A stretch of DNA of 64,000 nt from Hanamia caeni (lineage in GTDB: Bacteria; Bacteroidota; Bacteroidia; Chitinophagales; Chitinophagaceae), in contig NZ_RJJR01000016.1 of NCBI RefSeq assembly GCF_003721595.1, positions 1 through 64,000 of the forward strand, given 5' to 3'. Made by a program: the position numbers and the translations under genes. This document shows positions 55,401 through 64,000 of this stretch, piece by piece. Under the pieces are notes generated by a model. The model saw only the letters and a list, made by a program, of their open reading frames with translations. It had not been told where the DNA came from and did no database searches. How positions within the stretch are numbered: the stretch's first letter is position 1; every line of letters starts with the position of its first letter.

Positions 55401-58400
55401 TACTCAAATCATCAATAAATATTCCTTTATCGAAGGGTAGTGTGGCATTCTTCTTATGTTGTTGAATTTGTTTATTTAATTCAAGTAATTGTTTTGCCGT
55501 ATCAAATTTTTGGGTCTCATTCAATGCCTCAACAGCGGTTCCAACATGAGTGCAACTCAAGCCTGTCGTTGTATTTTCTGCGTTTCTAAGAACATATATA
55601 TTATTAACCGATTCAAGATTAATTTTCTGCAACGATTCCGTGAACTGATTTTCTGCTGCCTCTACATTCTTCAGTGTATCAAATTCTCCATCGCTTTGAA
55701 AGAGCAGGTTCATTTCTTTTTCATATCCCAACTGATAAATAAATTTCCAGCGGCACGGAAAAGGGGTTGCCGATAATTCGTAATAATGATCATTTACAAT
55801 GGCACAGACCTTGTCAATAAAGGTGACCCATTTTGAATTATCATTTTTGGTAACACATTCAGCAACAGGCTTGCCATCCCGTAAAACAAACAATTTTTTT
55901 CTTTTATCAGCCTGAAGATCAAAATTATTTGTGTCCGCCATCAGCATAAGTAAATTGTATGCATCTGCGTATGCTTGTTTTTTGGTATTGAACTCATTCA
56001 GTGCCTTGAAGTGAAATGCATTATTTTTATCGAGAAGCTCGTAAGTAAATTTATCTGGTTTCGCGGGAATATTATTATTGGGAACAATTTTGAAACCTTC
56101 AATGTCTACTAGTTTTTCCGGCTTCTTTTTGTCGTTGCTGCAAAACTTGCCTGAAGGGCTGTTTTCCGGTGAAATAATCTGCCACTTGCTAACATCTGAT
56201 GGTACACGTAAATAAGCAATAGCCGATTCAAAAGCTTCATCTTCTGTATCGAATGGCGCAGCAGAAATTCGGATAGTTTTTCCGGCACTGTCTTTCAGTT
56301 CTAAACGGAATTCGTTCCTGCTAACAATTATATTATCTGTAAGCTTTCCATTAAACATCTTTAGCAGATTGTTTTTAATATCTACAGCATCCTGTTCATG
56401 TGTAAACAATACAGGATAATAAGCTACATCAATATTATTATTAAACGCAACCTGTAACTGGTATTTTGATTCGTGCTGAATAAATTCTATTCGATACTTT
56501 TCTTTATCTGATAAAGAAGAAAAAATTGATTGAACAGATTGCTGTGCATTTTCAGGTCCTTCATAAGTTCCCGTTGTGTTGAACAAGTCAATCCCGGACA
56601 GGTTTAGCTGGACTGAATAAGTGTCTTCATATTTTACCACTTCACAATTACACAAGGTATCATGTGAACGGCTTTCTATACCAGCATAAGCCTTAAACCG
56701 TTTTTCAAAGCCGGAGATGTTTTCTTTTGTTGAAGTCCGGTAATCAAATGCTTTTCCGCGGCTGCTGCTTAATAAAGGATATTGTGTAAGAAAATCCTCT
56801 TTGTTTTTAATAATGCCGCCTGAAAGTTCATCCGCATCACAAAAGCCGTAAGAAAGCAAAGCGTAATCTGCAAACTGTTCTGCAAAACGCGAGAGCAGGT
56901 GATTAAGAAAGCCATCTCTCCGTTTTTGAAAGGAACTTTTTTTCTCTGTTATTCGCGATAGATATTCCTGGTAACTTAACAGGTTTAATTGTATGGTAAA
57001 TGATACTGCTCCTGTGTTGTTCACGTTAATTTTATAATTATTCTCTATTAAACCCATTGAAGGCACCAGTTTGATGGCTTGCAGGGCATCTGCTTCTGCT
57101 ACATATAATTCCCCTGTTAAAAAAATATCCTCTGCCGGAAAATCTATGTAATAAAAAAAATACTTATCCTTTGTAGTTGCGGCTGAAGATATTTTATATA
57201 GATCGCTGTTGCTGAAATTATTTTGAACTATTCCGGCTACAGCGCTAAATTCAGCGCGGGAGTTGCAGGTAAAATCCTTTTGTAATTTCCTAAGGTCACT
57301 ACTGCTAAAAGAGTTTTTTTGTAATTTTTCAAAATCCTTTTTCAGAACCGGGTAAGCGAGATTACTATTATTTTTTATTTCCGAATTTGCATCACCCTGG
57401 TCAGAAATGTTGAAAATAAGTTTCTCAAAATCGGGAACGTTTTTTAATTCGTTTAAAAAATAAGTACGCTGGTTTGCTGCATCTTCATCCAATTTAAATG
57501 AAAATAAATTCCGGATATTAGCCAGTTGCGAAAGATAATTTGCCAGCAACTGGTCAAAGAAAAGAAGGTAACCTTTTAGCTGCAAAGCCTGAGCCTGGCG
57601 CTGGGGTGTTGCATCCTTTGGTAAACCGCCCTGTCCAATTCCGTAGTTCAACGGAAATTCATTTTGTATCGAATAATAATCAGCAAGATCATTGTGGTAA
57701 TTACCGGCAGGAACAACCAGATCAATATTTTCAGGAAGCTGCAATAATTTGTTGCTGTTATCCGAAGCTGATTTTACAGAAGAGCTGATTTTTTGATAGT
57801 CTACCGGAACTACAATCCCGTTTATAGAAAATTGCACCGATGAGAAATCTGTTGAAAAAACGGTTGTATAGCCTGTTGGTATCGTAAATTGCCATTTGTC
57901 TGAAAAAGTTTTTCCATCCTGTGTAAGTTTTAATTTCTTTACGGTAGCCACACCGTCAATACTCAGCAGCACATTATATACATCCGAAAGATGAATTTCG
58001 GATTTCAGTATTATTTCTTCAAACTCTTTTGTATCTACAAAACCATGGCTGGTAGTTAAATTATAAGGACGGCCGGCAAATATGTCTTCAATCTTTTTGT
58101 CTTTATCCAGCAATTGCTGCAATGTATAAAATTGCGGTGCCGGTGAAAAAAAATTTTCCAGCACTTTAACCATGTTAATATAAACATCTTCTGCATTTGC
58201 ATCAGCCTCTAAACCAATATCTGCGCATATTCCAATATTAAGCGTGCACAAAACAGAAATATCAATAAAATCTTCGCACAGGTTGCGTTGGGACAACAAT
58301 TTCTCTTTCACATCCTTGATAACATTGTCTTGTGGTCTTAAAGGAGGATAATCCAACTGTAATGAAATATGATACAGGCCGTTTAGGAAAGTTAAACAAG

Positions 58401-58848
58401 GTGTGTTATTATCTACAGAATCAGAATCAGCGTTATTTGTTGGTTTACTAAGGTTCTCTAACTTTATATCCTCCGCAACGGATAACCAAGCATTTTTCAC
58501 CCCATCAATGTCAATCAGCATTTTTCTGTAATCTGTGATGGTTAAAGGATTGCAGGTAAGTATTTGGCCGGGAGTGAAAAAATTATTTTCAGATGCTGTT
58601 TCGGGTTTTTTAGCAAAAATATCTTCAACCGGAAGATTGGTGCGATAGCCAAGGTCAAGCAGCGCATAAATAAGCATTTCCAGGATAGTAATACCGGGGT
58701 CATGCACATTATAATCAGTCCAAATCTTTCCCGTCAAACCACTGAGGTATTCAATAGAGCTGGTGCGCAACGCATCAAAGTCCAGGTAATCCGGAAAGCC
58801 GGAATTGGTTTTGCTAATCACAACGCTATTTGTTGACGGGTTCGCCAT
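52453..58848 (-). CDS. giant eCIS baseplate protein (Afp12-like position)
   Basis: 2131 aa. N-terminal ALRTSSIEYLSGLTGKIWTDYNVHDPGITILEMLIYALLDLGYRT is the baseplate J/gpJ-like opening of Bacteroidota eCIS. Around residue 415 GYLLFFDQLLANYLSQLANI is also typical. The middle consists of repeated beta-rich modules of about 100-150 residues (each with a Phe/Tyr strand, then an EDEAFESAIAYL-type helix). The C-terminal third is Cys-rich (CCYDNC, CICYC, CLSDCNDCLPC) and includes LTEHILLRPR. Structural baseplate/wedge role inferred from position and N-terminus. Confidence 0.8.
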   Translation of the reverse strand: MANPSTNSVVISKTNSGFPDYLDFDALRTSSIEYLSGLTGKIWTDYNVHDPGITILEMLIYALLDLGYRTNLPVEDIFAKKPETASENNFFTPGQILTCNPLTITDYRKMLIDIDGVKNAWLSVAEDIKLENLSKPTNNADSDSVDNNTPCLTFLNGLYHISLQLDYPPLRPQDNVIKDVKEKLLSQRNLCEDFIDISVLCTLNIGICADIGLEADANAEDVYINMVKVLENFFSPAPQFYTLQQLLDKDKKIEDIFAGRPYNLTTSHGFVDTKEFEEIILKSEIHLSDVYNVLLSIDGVATVKKLKLTQDGKTFSDKWQFTIPTGYTTVFSTDFSSVQFSINGIVVPVDYQKISSSVKSASDNSNKLLQLPENIDLVVPAGNYHNDLADYYSIQNEFPLNYGIGQGGLPKDATPQRQAQALQLKGYLLFFDQLLANYLSQLANIRNLFSFKLDEDAANQRTYFLNELKNVPDFEKLIFNISDQGDANSEIKNNSNLAYPVLKKDFEKLQKNSFSSSDLRKLQKDFTCNSRAEFSAVAGIVQNNFSNSDLYKISSAATTKDKYFFYYIDFPAEDIFLTGELYVAEADALQAIKLVPSMGLIENNYKINVNNTGAVSFTIQLNLLSYQEYLSRITEKKSSFQKRRDGFLNHLLSRFAEQFADYALLSYGFCDADELSGGIIKNKEDFLTQYPLLSSSRGKAFDYRTSTKENISGFEKRFKAYAGIESRSHDTLCNCEVVKYEDTYSVQLNLSGIDLFNTTGTYEGPENAQQSVQSIFSSLSDKEKYRIEFIQHESKYQLQVAFNNNIDVAYYPVLFTHEQDAVDIKNNLLKMFNGKLTDNIIVSRNEFRLELKDSAGKTIRISAAPFDTEDEAFESAIAYLRVPSDVSKWQIISPENSPSGKFCSNDKKKPEKLVDIEGFKIVPNNNIPAKPDKFTYELLDKNNAFHFKALNEFNTKKQAYADAYNLLMLMADTNNFDLQADKRKKLFVLRDGKPVAECVTKNDNSKWVTFIDKVCAIVNDHYYELSATPFPCRWKFIYQLGYEKEMNLLFQSDGEFDTLKNVEAAENQFTESLQKINLESVNNIYVLRNAENTTTGLSCTHVGTAVEALNETQKFDTAKQLLELNKQIQQHKKNATLPFDKGIFIDDLSKTGAYVYRLTDKDNIYAQSAITSGGDAGKRLNDLYSDALKGYRVLSICLGGDITESYRDARAKSLMYRYVIRCHHDFGPFKKDTILFESITGYPSVQEAEDAFNNIYLFILSKAMNIANYGFDKYIVLDEPDAISKSDKKNAAIVFVPKGTQALAGTNEADILKMLSETAKSYPVRVLIKCSDEFKNLFPSEAMLCLPESAAGCIKKAAEYVYYFSLHNHQTGSDDWQSSILYNNAQEARQAFYFFMLLLQYKGNYFVDKDYNTNNAVFIREVLAESTSRYKTEEEAWGPSGIEKFICIARAKDSFHKILNKKNCIYTFTVACNTNNAVHPCTYESADKRDEVLEKLYTAFKNFDATNLFKIVNESGAEFLYGIDGNKLAILNSDSANARPDCERIIEIIQQCGNDANYDKTDNKYSLVNGKIKLASPYDDTMSQSSWKKLLLTLAFYYPVQSINDKYCIEIRLPGFNSQDNNLVKKTCGCGAEQVIKTDDCFVAWQGACCYDNCMEAFNQYLIIIRALANYENYRFYFDCICYCYGIALQTDKDIAAYNPQNYTSTQMVCDAVKRSRNLVNREGIYLTEHILLRPRIPNGCAGNYIRPGNFEKQTKCSGLSWKEEIFAAGNEEEKKICFAPGEDPFSFIATVVLPAWPERFRKKENHDLLEMMLYRETPAHILLRILWLNPQDMCKFETPYKTWKAALLQKGMADIETASCKLMDFLFSSTLNCLSDCNDCLPCMEKVVDVTCLNDTTDNTKIITANDKLNAINDLFGWQKMECKSNDNSLVNSDLNIPLGQNVSVTNTASEKLSTSATDTLTVNLPDTHAELSQEEARFINARLTTYKGNISAVYSESNRNLLAKDAGDILANTGNNPLGEGLHTKKDPAEEINRLLQELVSDEITGNQEKALTQPQKEVLIKNLVWFYMDKSVFEEKNIAAIGLITNGLDKLRENNYDMQSLFTEWNPEEISKYASKETVNKIKTLLVK

Positions 58849-58858
58849 AATTTAATAT

Positions 58859-61800
58859 CTAAAGAAGTATCGTTGTTTTCTCTTTGTTCAATGGTATTAC
58901 TGGTGCAGGTTTATCACACGGTTTCGCTTTCCATTCCTGTTTGCCATTTTCTTCAAAACATACCTGTATATCGCCCGCTAATAAAATCGAGCGTGGCGTA
59001 AGCGGACAAATCTCTGTAGTACTTTCTGAAAAAGTTTTTTTATCAAACTCACTTTGAATTGACATCCTGGTTATATAATCAACATATTCTCTTGTTTCAA
59101 GAAAATAAACCAAATCAGATTTGTTTACACACTGGCCAAACCTCAGTTTATCAAAAATACCGACCGCCCAGGGTGCAAGAAATTCTCTCAAATCCTTCAT
59201 CAATTCGTCCTTATAAAAATTTTTATCGTAGCCTTCTCTAAGAATCAAAGAGAGGCAAATATTTATTTTTTCATACCGTGGGTTTACTGCTTTTATTTTA
59301 ACGAATGGTGAAGTACGGGCGCAGAGATATGATTGAATATCTTCAATGATGCTTTCAGGAACCTTTGGTTCAAAAGATTCAGCCGCCATCAGTTTTGTAA
59401 GGTCCGGTATTACTGCAAGCAATACATAGCCCGGTGCAACAGGAAAATCGTTATCATATTCATGCGCACTTAAAAAGAAACTATGGTTGATACATTTTGT
59501 TTTAAAAATTTGAGGAAAAGCTTGCAGTACAATTCTTTCATAATCAAATTTCTGAATAGCCCTTCCTTTATGTCTCAGCAGCTCGCTTACTCTTGTATAA
59601 TAATCGCCGGTTAATTCAGGAGGAGATCCGCCAAATGATGGATATGGCTGTAATACCTGTTTAATATTTGCATCTGCTACTTTTAATTTTGAAACCGATC
59701 CCTCTTCCAATGACCCGGAAAGCCTGCCCGTATCATTTTTTGCATCAATTACAAAGGTGGCTTCCATTGCCTGTGCCTGGATGCTGAACGTTTCAGAAAC
59801 AGCCCGGCTGTTCAAAGGCACTGCGGCTTTTATCCAATATATACTTTTAGGCATTATTGTATTATCAGCAGATATATTACCGGGAAGTGAAAATTGTATA
59901 ATTCCGGAAGTGGTTAGGTTTTCTGTGCCATCTTCCAGGATTTCAAAACCCGTGCGGAGACTGAACCATTGGTTATTGGATAAATATTTCCAGGAAACCG
60001 TTTCAACGTCCAATTCAGTATCGGAAGTTGCTTCTGCAAGCTGGAACAATAAATTTACATTGCTGCCAGGCATCAAATCACTTAGCCCGATAAACAAAGT
60101 TTCTTCATCGCAGAAAGAGGGAAATAGAGAAGGAATAAGGGCGAGCGCTTCCTGTTTGTAAGTGTCTTTATAAGGATACAAATGAATTAAAGTAATATCT
60201 ATACTATCGGCTGTCGCGGTATAGTCGAGCTCCATGTTGCTGATAATGGGCGTCCATGGTTCATTGGGAATGAGAACGGCGATTTCTTTGATAGGCTTTC
60301 CATCCTTATCAAATATTTTTAAAAAATTCTGGATCTTCTCAAAATTTGATGCAACAGTATCTGCAGATTCTTTTGTAGTGTTTGCAGATTCTTTGTTTGT
60401 TTTTATTTCAGCTTGTACAGAATTAGGGTCTGTGGCATAGTCTGTTGCAAGTGCATCAGCGCCATCCTTAGTGTCTTTAGCAGCATTGGCTGCGTCCTCA
60501 ATAGATTTTTCAAGCAGAAATAATGTGCTTCCAATATTTTGATAGGCTATAACAGAACTACCATCTTTCTGATTAACAAGGTATACGGCATTTTCCAAAA
60601 TCACGTCCGGGAAACGGCCTAATGCCATCATCTGTCGACCAAGAACAAACGCATAATCCTTATGCAGGAAATCCTGCTTCTCCATCGTAAACCGTACAAA
60701 TCCTTTTCTGGATGTAGTATCATATTTTTTTAAGCCGGTTAAGAGATTATCTTCAACAATAGGGTTTCCAAAATCTTCCGGTACTATATAAAATGAATGG
60801 GTAAAGGGACGAACACCGGCGCATAGGTCGCAAGCCATTTTAGGAAAAAGGTTTCTATTATAATCCGGTAAGAGTCTATCCCAGGCAACTTTTTCTTTTG
60901 AACCTTTTTCTTTTATCCATTCACCCTGGCTGAGTAATGCAAGATTTACTTCAAAGTCACTTTCATTTAATCCATATACCGATTTTATTTTTCCATCCAC
61001 CTCACTATATTTTACCAGGTAAGCCTTATAATATTCATTAAAATCGCCCGGCTTATCTTTCCAATTAAGATTTACACAAAGCTGATTCCATTTCTTCGAA
61101 AATATTTCTGCACTGCCAACATAGAAATTTGGCCCAACAAGGTTTTTTATTAATTTTTTTTCTTCGGTGATCTCTTTATTTCTTAATTCTATATTGTCGG
61201 GAGAGTCAGAAGTTGTACTTGAATCTGAATTTACGTTTGAGTTTACTGCATCAAAATCAATGATAGCAGGCCTCGTTCCGAATGGATAGATGGGACTGTT
61301 TACATCCTGCACGCTTTCATCATTCTGGACGATGAAATTTTTAAGCCCGCAAACCTTCACAGTTATTTTGCTGTCATTAATTATCGTATCCCTAAAAAAA
61401 TGATACAATGAAATCTCTCTTCCTGCAATGCCTTGTTCATTTTCAAAACAGCAGTCGTGATTTGTATTCTTTAATATTGCATCTGTTAATGCAAGTTTTA
61501 TATTATCGTTCAGATCTATTTTTACCAGCGGGCTGATGCTTCCAAGGTCTTCCAATAAGACATCTTTATTATAAAAAGTAATAGCAGGCATGCCGGCATG
61601 TATGGTTGCTATAATCTGTATAACAAATGAAGCTGCATCGCCTGTAATGGATATAGAAAGCGGATCAGTTACTATTTTACGATCTGTATTCGCAGCTTCG
61701 ATCCAGCCTTTTTCACCACTGAACAAAGCCCTGAAAGGCTTAAAGGGTTTGAAAATGCCAAACAGAAAATTTTGTTCATCTTCAGTAAAATTATTCTGGT

Positions 61801-63457
61801 TTAAAAAACGGTCCCACTCTTCACGTAAAATGGTAGCGTCATCCCGTTCTTTATAGGCTGCAATGCCTGCGCAGCAAATTTGCTTTGGAAGTTCTTCTCT
61901 TAAAAATTGATTGCTGATTAAATTTGCCTTGGTTAAATCAAGCCCCTGTTTCTTTGCCTGGTTTATTAACTGGCTGTTTATATAAATATAGGCATCGCTT
62001 AATACTGATTTAACGGAGGTAAATAATTTTGCAGGGTTAATCAAACTCTTTTTCTCACGAAAAACTTCGTTTACTGTAGAGCAATTGTCTTTCAGGGTGC
62101 AGTTTAATGTAATGTCAATCGTCCTTTCGCCTTCATTCAATAATAAAACATTTGAAGCAAGAACAAAACCAATTCTTGCAGAAGGATATTTCTGTGGAGA
62201 TTTCTTACCGGGTGCGATATACTTACTGTATTTGCCGCCAAGTGTTGGATAATTCTTTGGATCATCTGTAAAATCTCTATCAATACCGTCGGCGGTGTTT
62301 GCTTTTAACGCCATATAAGCGCCTTCAACATATACATCATCATATACATTTCCGTTGTTTAAAAACAGGGTGCGTATATCTGCTACCTGCGTTTTATTTA
62401 CTACAATATCATCATCTATTGCAAAATCTATTTCAATGCCGTTTTTATCTTTATCAGCTTTTACAAGCAAGCCTTTTTTGAGTGCATACTGCTTTAATTG
62501 TTTTTGCAATTCAAAAACAATATGAACTTTATCAGGCTGGGCATCTCTGGGTGTTAACCGTAATACAGTCTGGTAAAAAAAATCAAGATGCTTTTTCGTA
62601 TAACCATTCAGGTTATCCTGTAATTTTCTGAAGATATTGAGGAAGGTAAACAACAACGCAAGGTGTGGACTGTACCGCTGGTTCAATTCTTCTTTTAAGC
62701 CGGTAAGGCTTTGCTGAATGTTAGCGGCTGCAGAAGCTGAAATAGTATCCACAGCTTGCAAAATAGCAGAGGTAGAATTATTAAAAGCATATTGAATTGC
62801 CACAATTTGATCAAGCCGGCCTGTATCAATAGCGTTTATTTCTTCATCTCCCGCAGTTACATCAGTTGCAATGTTCCATATCCCCTTTTGGTTAAAGAAG
62901 GAGGTAAAGTCTATCAGCTTAACACCTAAAACTTTATGTGCCGTATAAAAAATTCTGATGAAGGTGGTGACGTGAACCTGCAGCTTATTTTTTACCGCTG
63001 CTTCTATAGTCGCAACAACAGGCAATCCGATAAATTGAACAGAAGAATATAAATTATCAATCCTGTAGATTGTATTGAAATAAAAATAATAGAGCAGCAA
63101 TTGCAGCCTTTCTGTTGTTGGATTTTTGCTGAGCAGAAAGTTATACAATTGCAGCTTTTCAGAAATTCCGGCTGAATTGTTTTTTGATGCAGAAGCGAGT
63201 ATAAATGGCGTGTTGCTACCGGCAAAAAAACTTTCCCAATTAGCTTCCTTTAACGAATAGTTGCCGCTTGTTTCGGCTTGAGTTGCATAAGTATATTTAA
63301 TATGCGAGGACAGCTCTACAAAATAATTGAGTAAATCCGCAAGGGTTCTTCCGTCAATTTTTGTAGATGCGTTCAACAAATCCTCCATCACCCGTTGCGA
63401 CTGGCTGCAGCCGGGATCGTTTTGAAAAGGGTGTACCAGGTTTTTGCAATCAAACAT
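58859..63457 (-). CDS. giant eCIS baseplate J-like protein (Afp11-like)
   Basis: 1532 aa, no signal peptide. N-terminal helical domain (VMEDLLNASTKIDGRTLADLLNYFVELSSHI). Central phage-baseplate-like domains with PVVATIEAAVKN, a DNIKLALTDAILKNTNHDC region and structural Cys (ACDLCAGVRPFTHSF). The C-terminal part (about 1330-1520: LLRHKGRAIQKFDYERIVLQAFPQI, APGYVLLAVIPDL, ARTSPFVKIKAVNPRYEKI) is the baseplate J-like wedge section. Follows gp25 and precedes the 2131-aa protein with a 10-base gap, the expected eCIS order. Confidence 0.82.
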   Translation of the reverse strand: MFDCKNLVHPFQNDPGCSQSQRVMEDLLNASTKIDGRTLADLLNYFVELSSHIKYTYATQAETSGNYSLKEANWESFFAGSNTPFILASASKNNSAGISEKLQLYNFLLSKNPTTERLQLLLYYFYFNTIYRIDNLYSSVQFIGLPVVATIEAAVKNKLQVHVTTFIRIFYTAHKVLGVKLIDFTSFFNQKGIWNIATDVTAGDEEINAIDTGRLDQIVAIQYAFNNSTSAILQAVDTISASAAANIQQSLTGLKEELNQRYSPHLALLFTFLNIFRKLQDNLNGYTKKHLDFFYQTVLRLTPRDAQPDKVHIVFELQKQLKQYALKKGLLVKADKDKNGIEIDFAIDDDIVVNKTQVADIRTLFLNNGNVYDDVYVEGAYMALKANTADGIDRDFTDDPKNYPTLGGKYSKYIAPGKKSPQKYPSARIGFVLASNVLLLNEGERTIDITLNCTLKDNCSTVNEVFREKKSLINPAKLFTSVKSVLSDAYIYINSQLINQAKKQGLDLTKANLISNQFLREELPKQICCAGIAAYKERDDATILREEWDRFLNQNNFTEDEQNFLFGIFKPFKPFRALFSGEKGWIEAANTDRKIVTDPLSISITGDAASFVIQIIATIHAGMPAITFYNKDVLLEDLGSISPLVKIDLNDNIKLALTDAILKNTNHDCCFENEQGIAGREISLYHFFRDTIINDSKITVKVCGLKNFIVQNDESVQDVNSPIYPFGTRPAIIDFDAVNSNVNSDSSTTSDSPDNIELRNKEITEEKKLIKNLVGPNFYVGSAEIFSKKWNQLCVNLNWKDKPGDFNEYYKAYLVKYSEVDGKIKSVYGLNESDFEVNLALLSQGEWIKEKGSKEKVAWDRLLPDYNRNLFPKMACDLCAGVRPFTHSFYIVPEDFGNPIVEDNLLTGLKKYDTTSRKGFVRFTMEKQDFLHKDYAFVLGRQMMALGRFPDVILENAVYLVNQKDGSSVIAYQNIGSTLFLLEKSIEDAANAAKDTKDGADALATDYATDPNSVQAEIKTNKESANTTKESADTVASNFEKIQNFLKIFDKDGKPIKEIAVLIPNEPWTPIISNMELDYTATADSIDITLIHLYPYKDTYKQEALALIPSLFPSFCDEETLFIGLSDLMPGSNVNLLFQLAEATSDTELDVETVSWKYLSNNQWFSLRTGFEILEDGTENLTTSGIIQFSLPGNISADNTIMPKSIYWIKAAVPLNSRAVSETFSIQAQAMEATFVIDAKNDTGRLSGSLEEGSVSKLKVADANIKQVLQPYPSFGGSPPELTGDYYTRVSELLRHKGRAIQKFDYERIVLQAFPQIFKTKCINHSFFLSAHEYDNDFPVAPGYVLLAVIPDLTKLMAAESFEPKVPESIIEDIQSYLCARTSPFVKIKAVNPRYEKINICLSLILREGYDKNFYKDELMKDLREFLAPWAVGIFDKLRFGQCVNKSDLVYFLETREYVDYITRMSIQSEFDKKTFSESTTEICPLTPRSILLAGDIQVCFEENGKQEWKAKPCDKPAPVIPLNKEKTTILL

Positions 63458-63505
63458 AAAAATATTACCTGTTTAAATGAATAGAAAACATTCGCATCGG
63501 CAGTT

Positions 63506-63928
63506 TTATAAAGGAGACAATGCTTCGTTTCCATAATAATTATATACATAGTTAAACCTTGAATTGGTTTCAGGAATAGAATACGTAATTGAAATAGTAA
63601 ACTGCCCCTGTAAAACTTCGGGTGAATCATCGGCCGTAACATCTATACTCTCAATCCTAATCCGCGATTCATAAAACATAATAGCGTTTCGTACCCGGTC
63701 TTTGATATACCCTATTAAAGTACTGTTCAGTGGTTCAAATAAATAATCTGCCAGGTTACAACCATATTGTGGTTGCATAACCCTTTCGCCAAGGCTTGTA
63801 GATAAAAGTATATTAAGACTTTGCTCTATATCATCTGTATAACTTACTTTTTTTACTTCCTTGCTATCAAAGTCAAATTCCGGTGGAAAGGCCCAACCGG
63901 TTCCGAGGAAATCCATATTTTTATCCAT
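63506..63928 (-). CDS. gp25/GPW-family baseplate protein (Afp9-like)
   Basis: 140-aa baseplate protein of the T4 gp25/GpW family that links the sheath initiator to the baseplate. Motif PPEFDFDSKEVKKVSYTDDIEQSLNILLSTSLGERVMQPQYGCNLADYLFEPL matches the family's GERV/RxGxPxYG core (here GERVMQPQYGCNL). The start is ATG at 63928 or 63916; the frame extends to a TTG at 63970, overlapping the PAAR stop, which is not used. Starts 10 bases after the PAAR stop. Confidence 0.88.
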   Translation of the reverse strand: MDKNMDFLGTGWAFPPEFDFDSKEVKKVSYTDDIEQSLNILLSTSLGERVMQPQYGCNLADYLFEPLNSTLIGYIKDRVRNAIMFYESRIRIESIDVTADDSPEVLQGQFTISITYSIPETNSRFNYVYNYYGNEALSPL

Positions 63929-63938
63929 TTCATATATT

Positions 63939-64000
63939 TTATCCGCCAATTTGTACGGTCGGCAAACCAACTACAATAACACCCCCATGCGCTGTTAAGT
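63939..64000 (-). CDS. PAAR-domain spike-tip protein, C-terminal end only
   Basis: The minus strand reads LTAHGGVIVVGLPTVQIGG then TAA, the typical PAAR-repeat C-terminus (HGG...GxPTV.IGG). PAAR proteins cap the spike of contractile machines. Only about 19 codons are in the window; the rest lies beyond 64000. Its place before gp25 fits the eCIS order (Afp10-like). Confidence 0.75.
   Translation of the reverse strand, partial: LTAHGGVIVVGLPTVQIGG

Noticed and set aside
1..64000. CRISPR arrays, tRNA, rRNA, insertion sequences
   Set aside because: No regularly spaced repeats of 24-40 bases, tRNA-like cloverleafs or transposase motifs were seen in the intergenic regions.

Overview
The window reads as chromosomal DNA of a Bacteroidota bacterium, most likely Chitinophagaceae-like. 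The reasons are a SusC/SusD pair, Tat-exported Gfo/Idh/MocA and DUF1080 proteins, a short-type alpha-glucan phosphorylase, many A-rich start regions without strong Shine-Dalgarno sites, and repeated matches to the Bacteroidota -7 promoter element TAnnTTTG. No rRNA, tRNA, CRISPR array or transposase was recognised.

Layout. 1-7.5 kb (minus strand): a glycan-uptake operon (DUF1080 hydrolase, Gfo/Idh/MocA oxidoreductase, SusC, SusD) with a near-perfect palindromic operator candidate in its promoter. 7.8-11.9 kb: a small lipoprotein, a small membrane protein, two AhpD/carboxymuconolactone decarboxylase-type proteins, an SDR, a HAD phosphatase and a hotdog thioesterase. 12-16.8 kb (minus): housekeeping genes coaD, pyrB, pyrR, pruA and pdhB. 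17-19 kb: a GH172/DUF2961 enzyme. 19.2-22 kb (plus): trmH, groES and groL. 22-27.5 kb: a family 2 glycosyltransferase, a VapBC-like toxin-antitoxin pair, tgt, a LysM/RlpA-like protein and a Bax-inhibitor-1 family protein. 27.5-31.7 kb: a GlxA/AraC-type regulator facing a seven-gene cluster of VOC, SRPBCC, DinB and DoxX-like proteins. 31.7-41.9 kb: mixed metabolic and envelope genes (SGNH hydrolase, glycogen phosphorylase, RidA, DUF922 protein, GT9, DedA, cation symporter, methyltransferase) ending in a Dam-type DNA methylase.

42.3-64 kb (minus, running off the right edge) is the distal part of an extracellular contractile injection system (eCIS, Afp/PVC/MAC-like). In transcription order it holds a PAAR spike tip (C-terminal end only), a gp25-like baseplate protein, two giant baseplate proteins (1532 and 2131 aa), a CIS tape-measure protein, an eCIS-core (DUF4157) cargo with an HNH-like C-terminus, a beta-propeller protein, a second DUF4157 cargo with a DUF922-like zincin domain, a ParA ATPase and an Afp15-like AAA+ ATPase. 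The tube, sheath and VgrG-like spike genes should lie beyond 64000.

The most notable points are: (i) the tape-measure protein appears to have lost its C-terminus and the next cargo gene its N-terminus at one junction (about 51035-51060), and that cargo gene also carries a one-base frameshift in its DUF4157 domain; (ii) the second cargo carries an effector domain homologous to a secreted DUF922 protein encoded 10 kb away in this same window, with an extra insertion; (iii) a ParA ATPase sits inside the eCIS operon; (iv) a repeated 20-bp inverted-repeat operator lies at the glycan operon.
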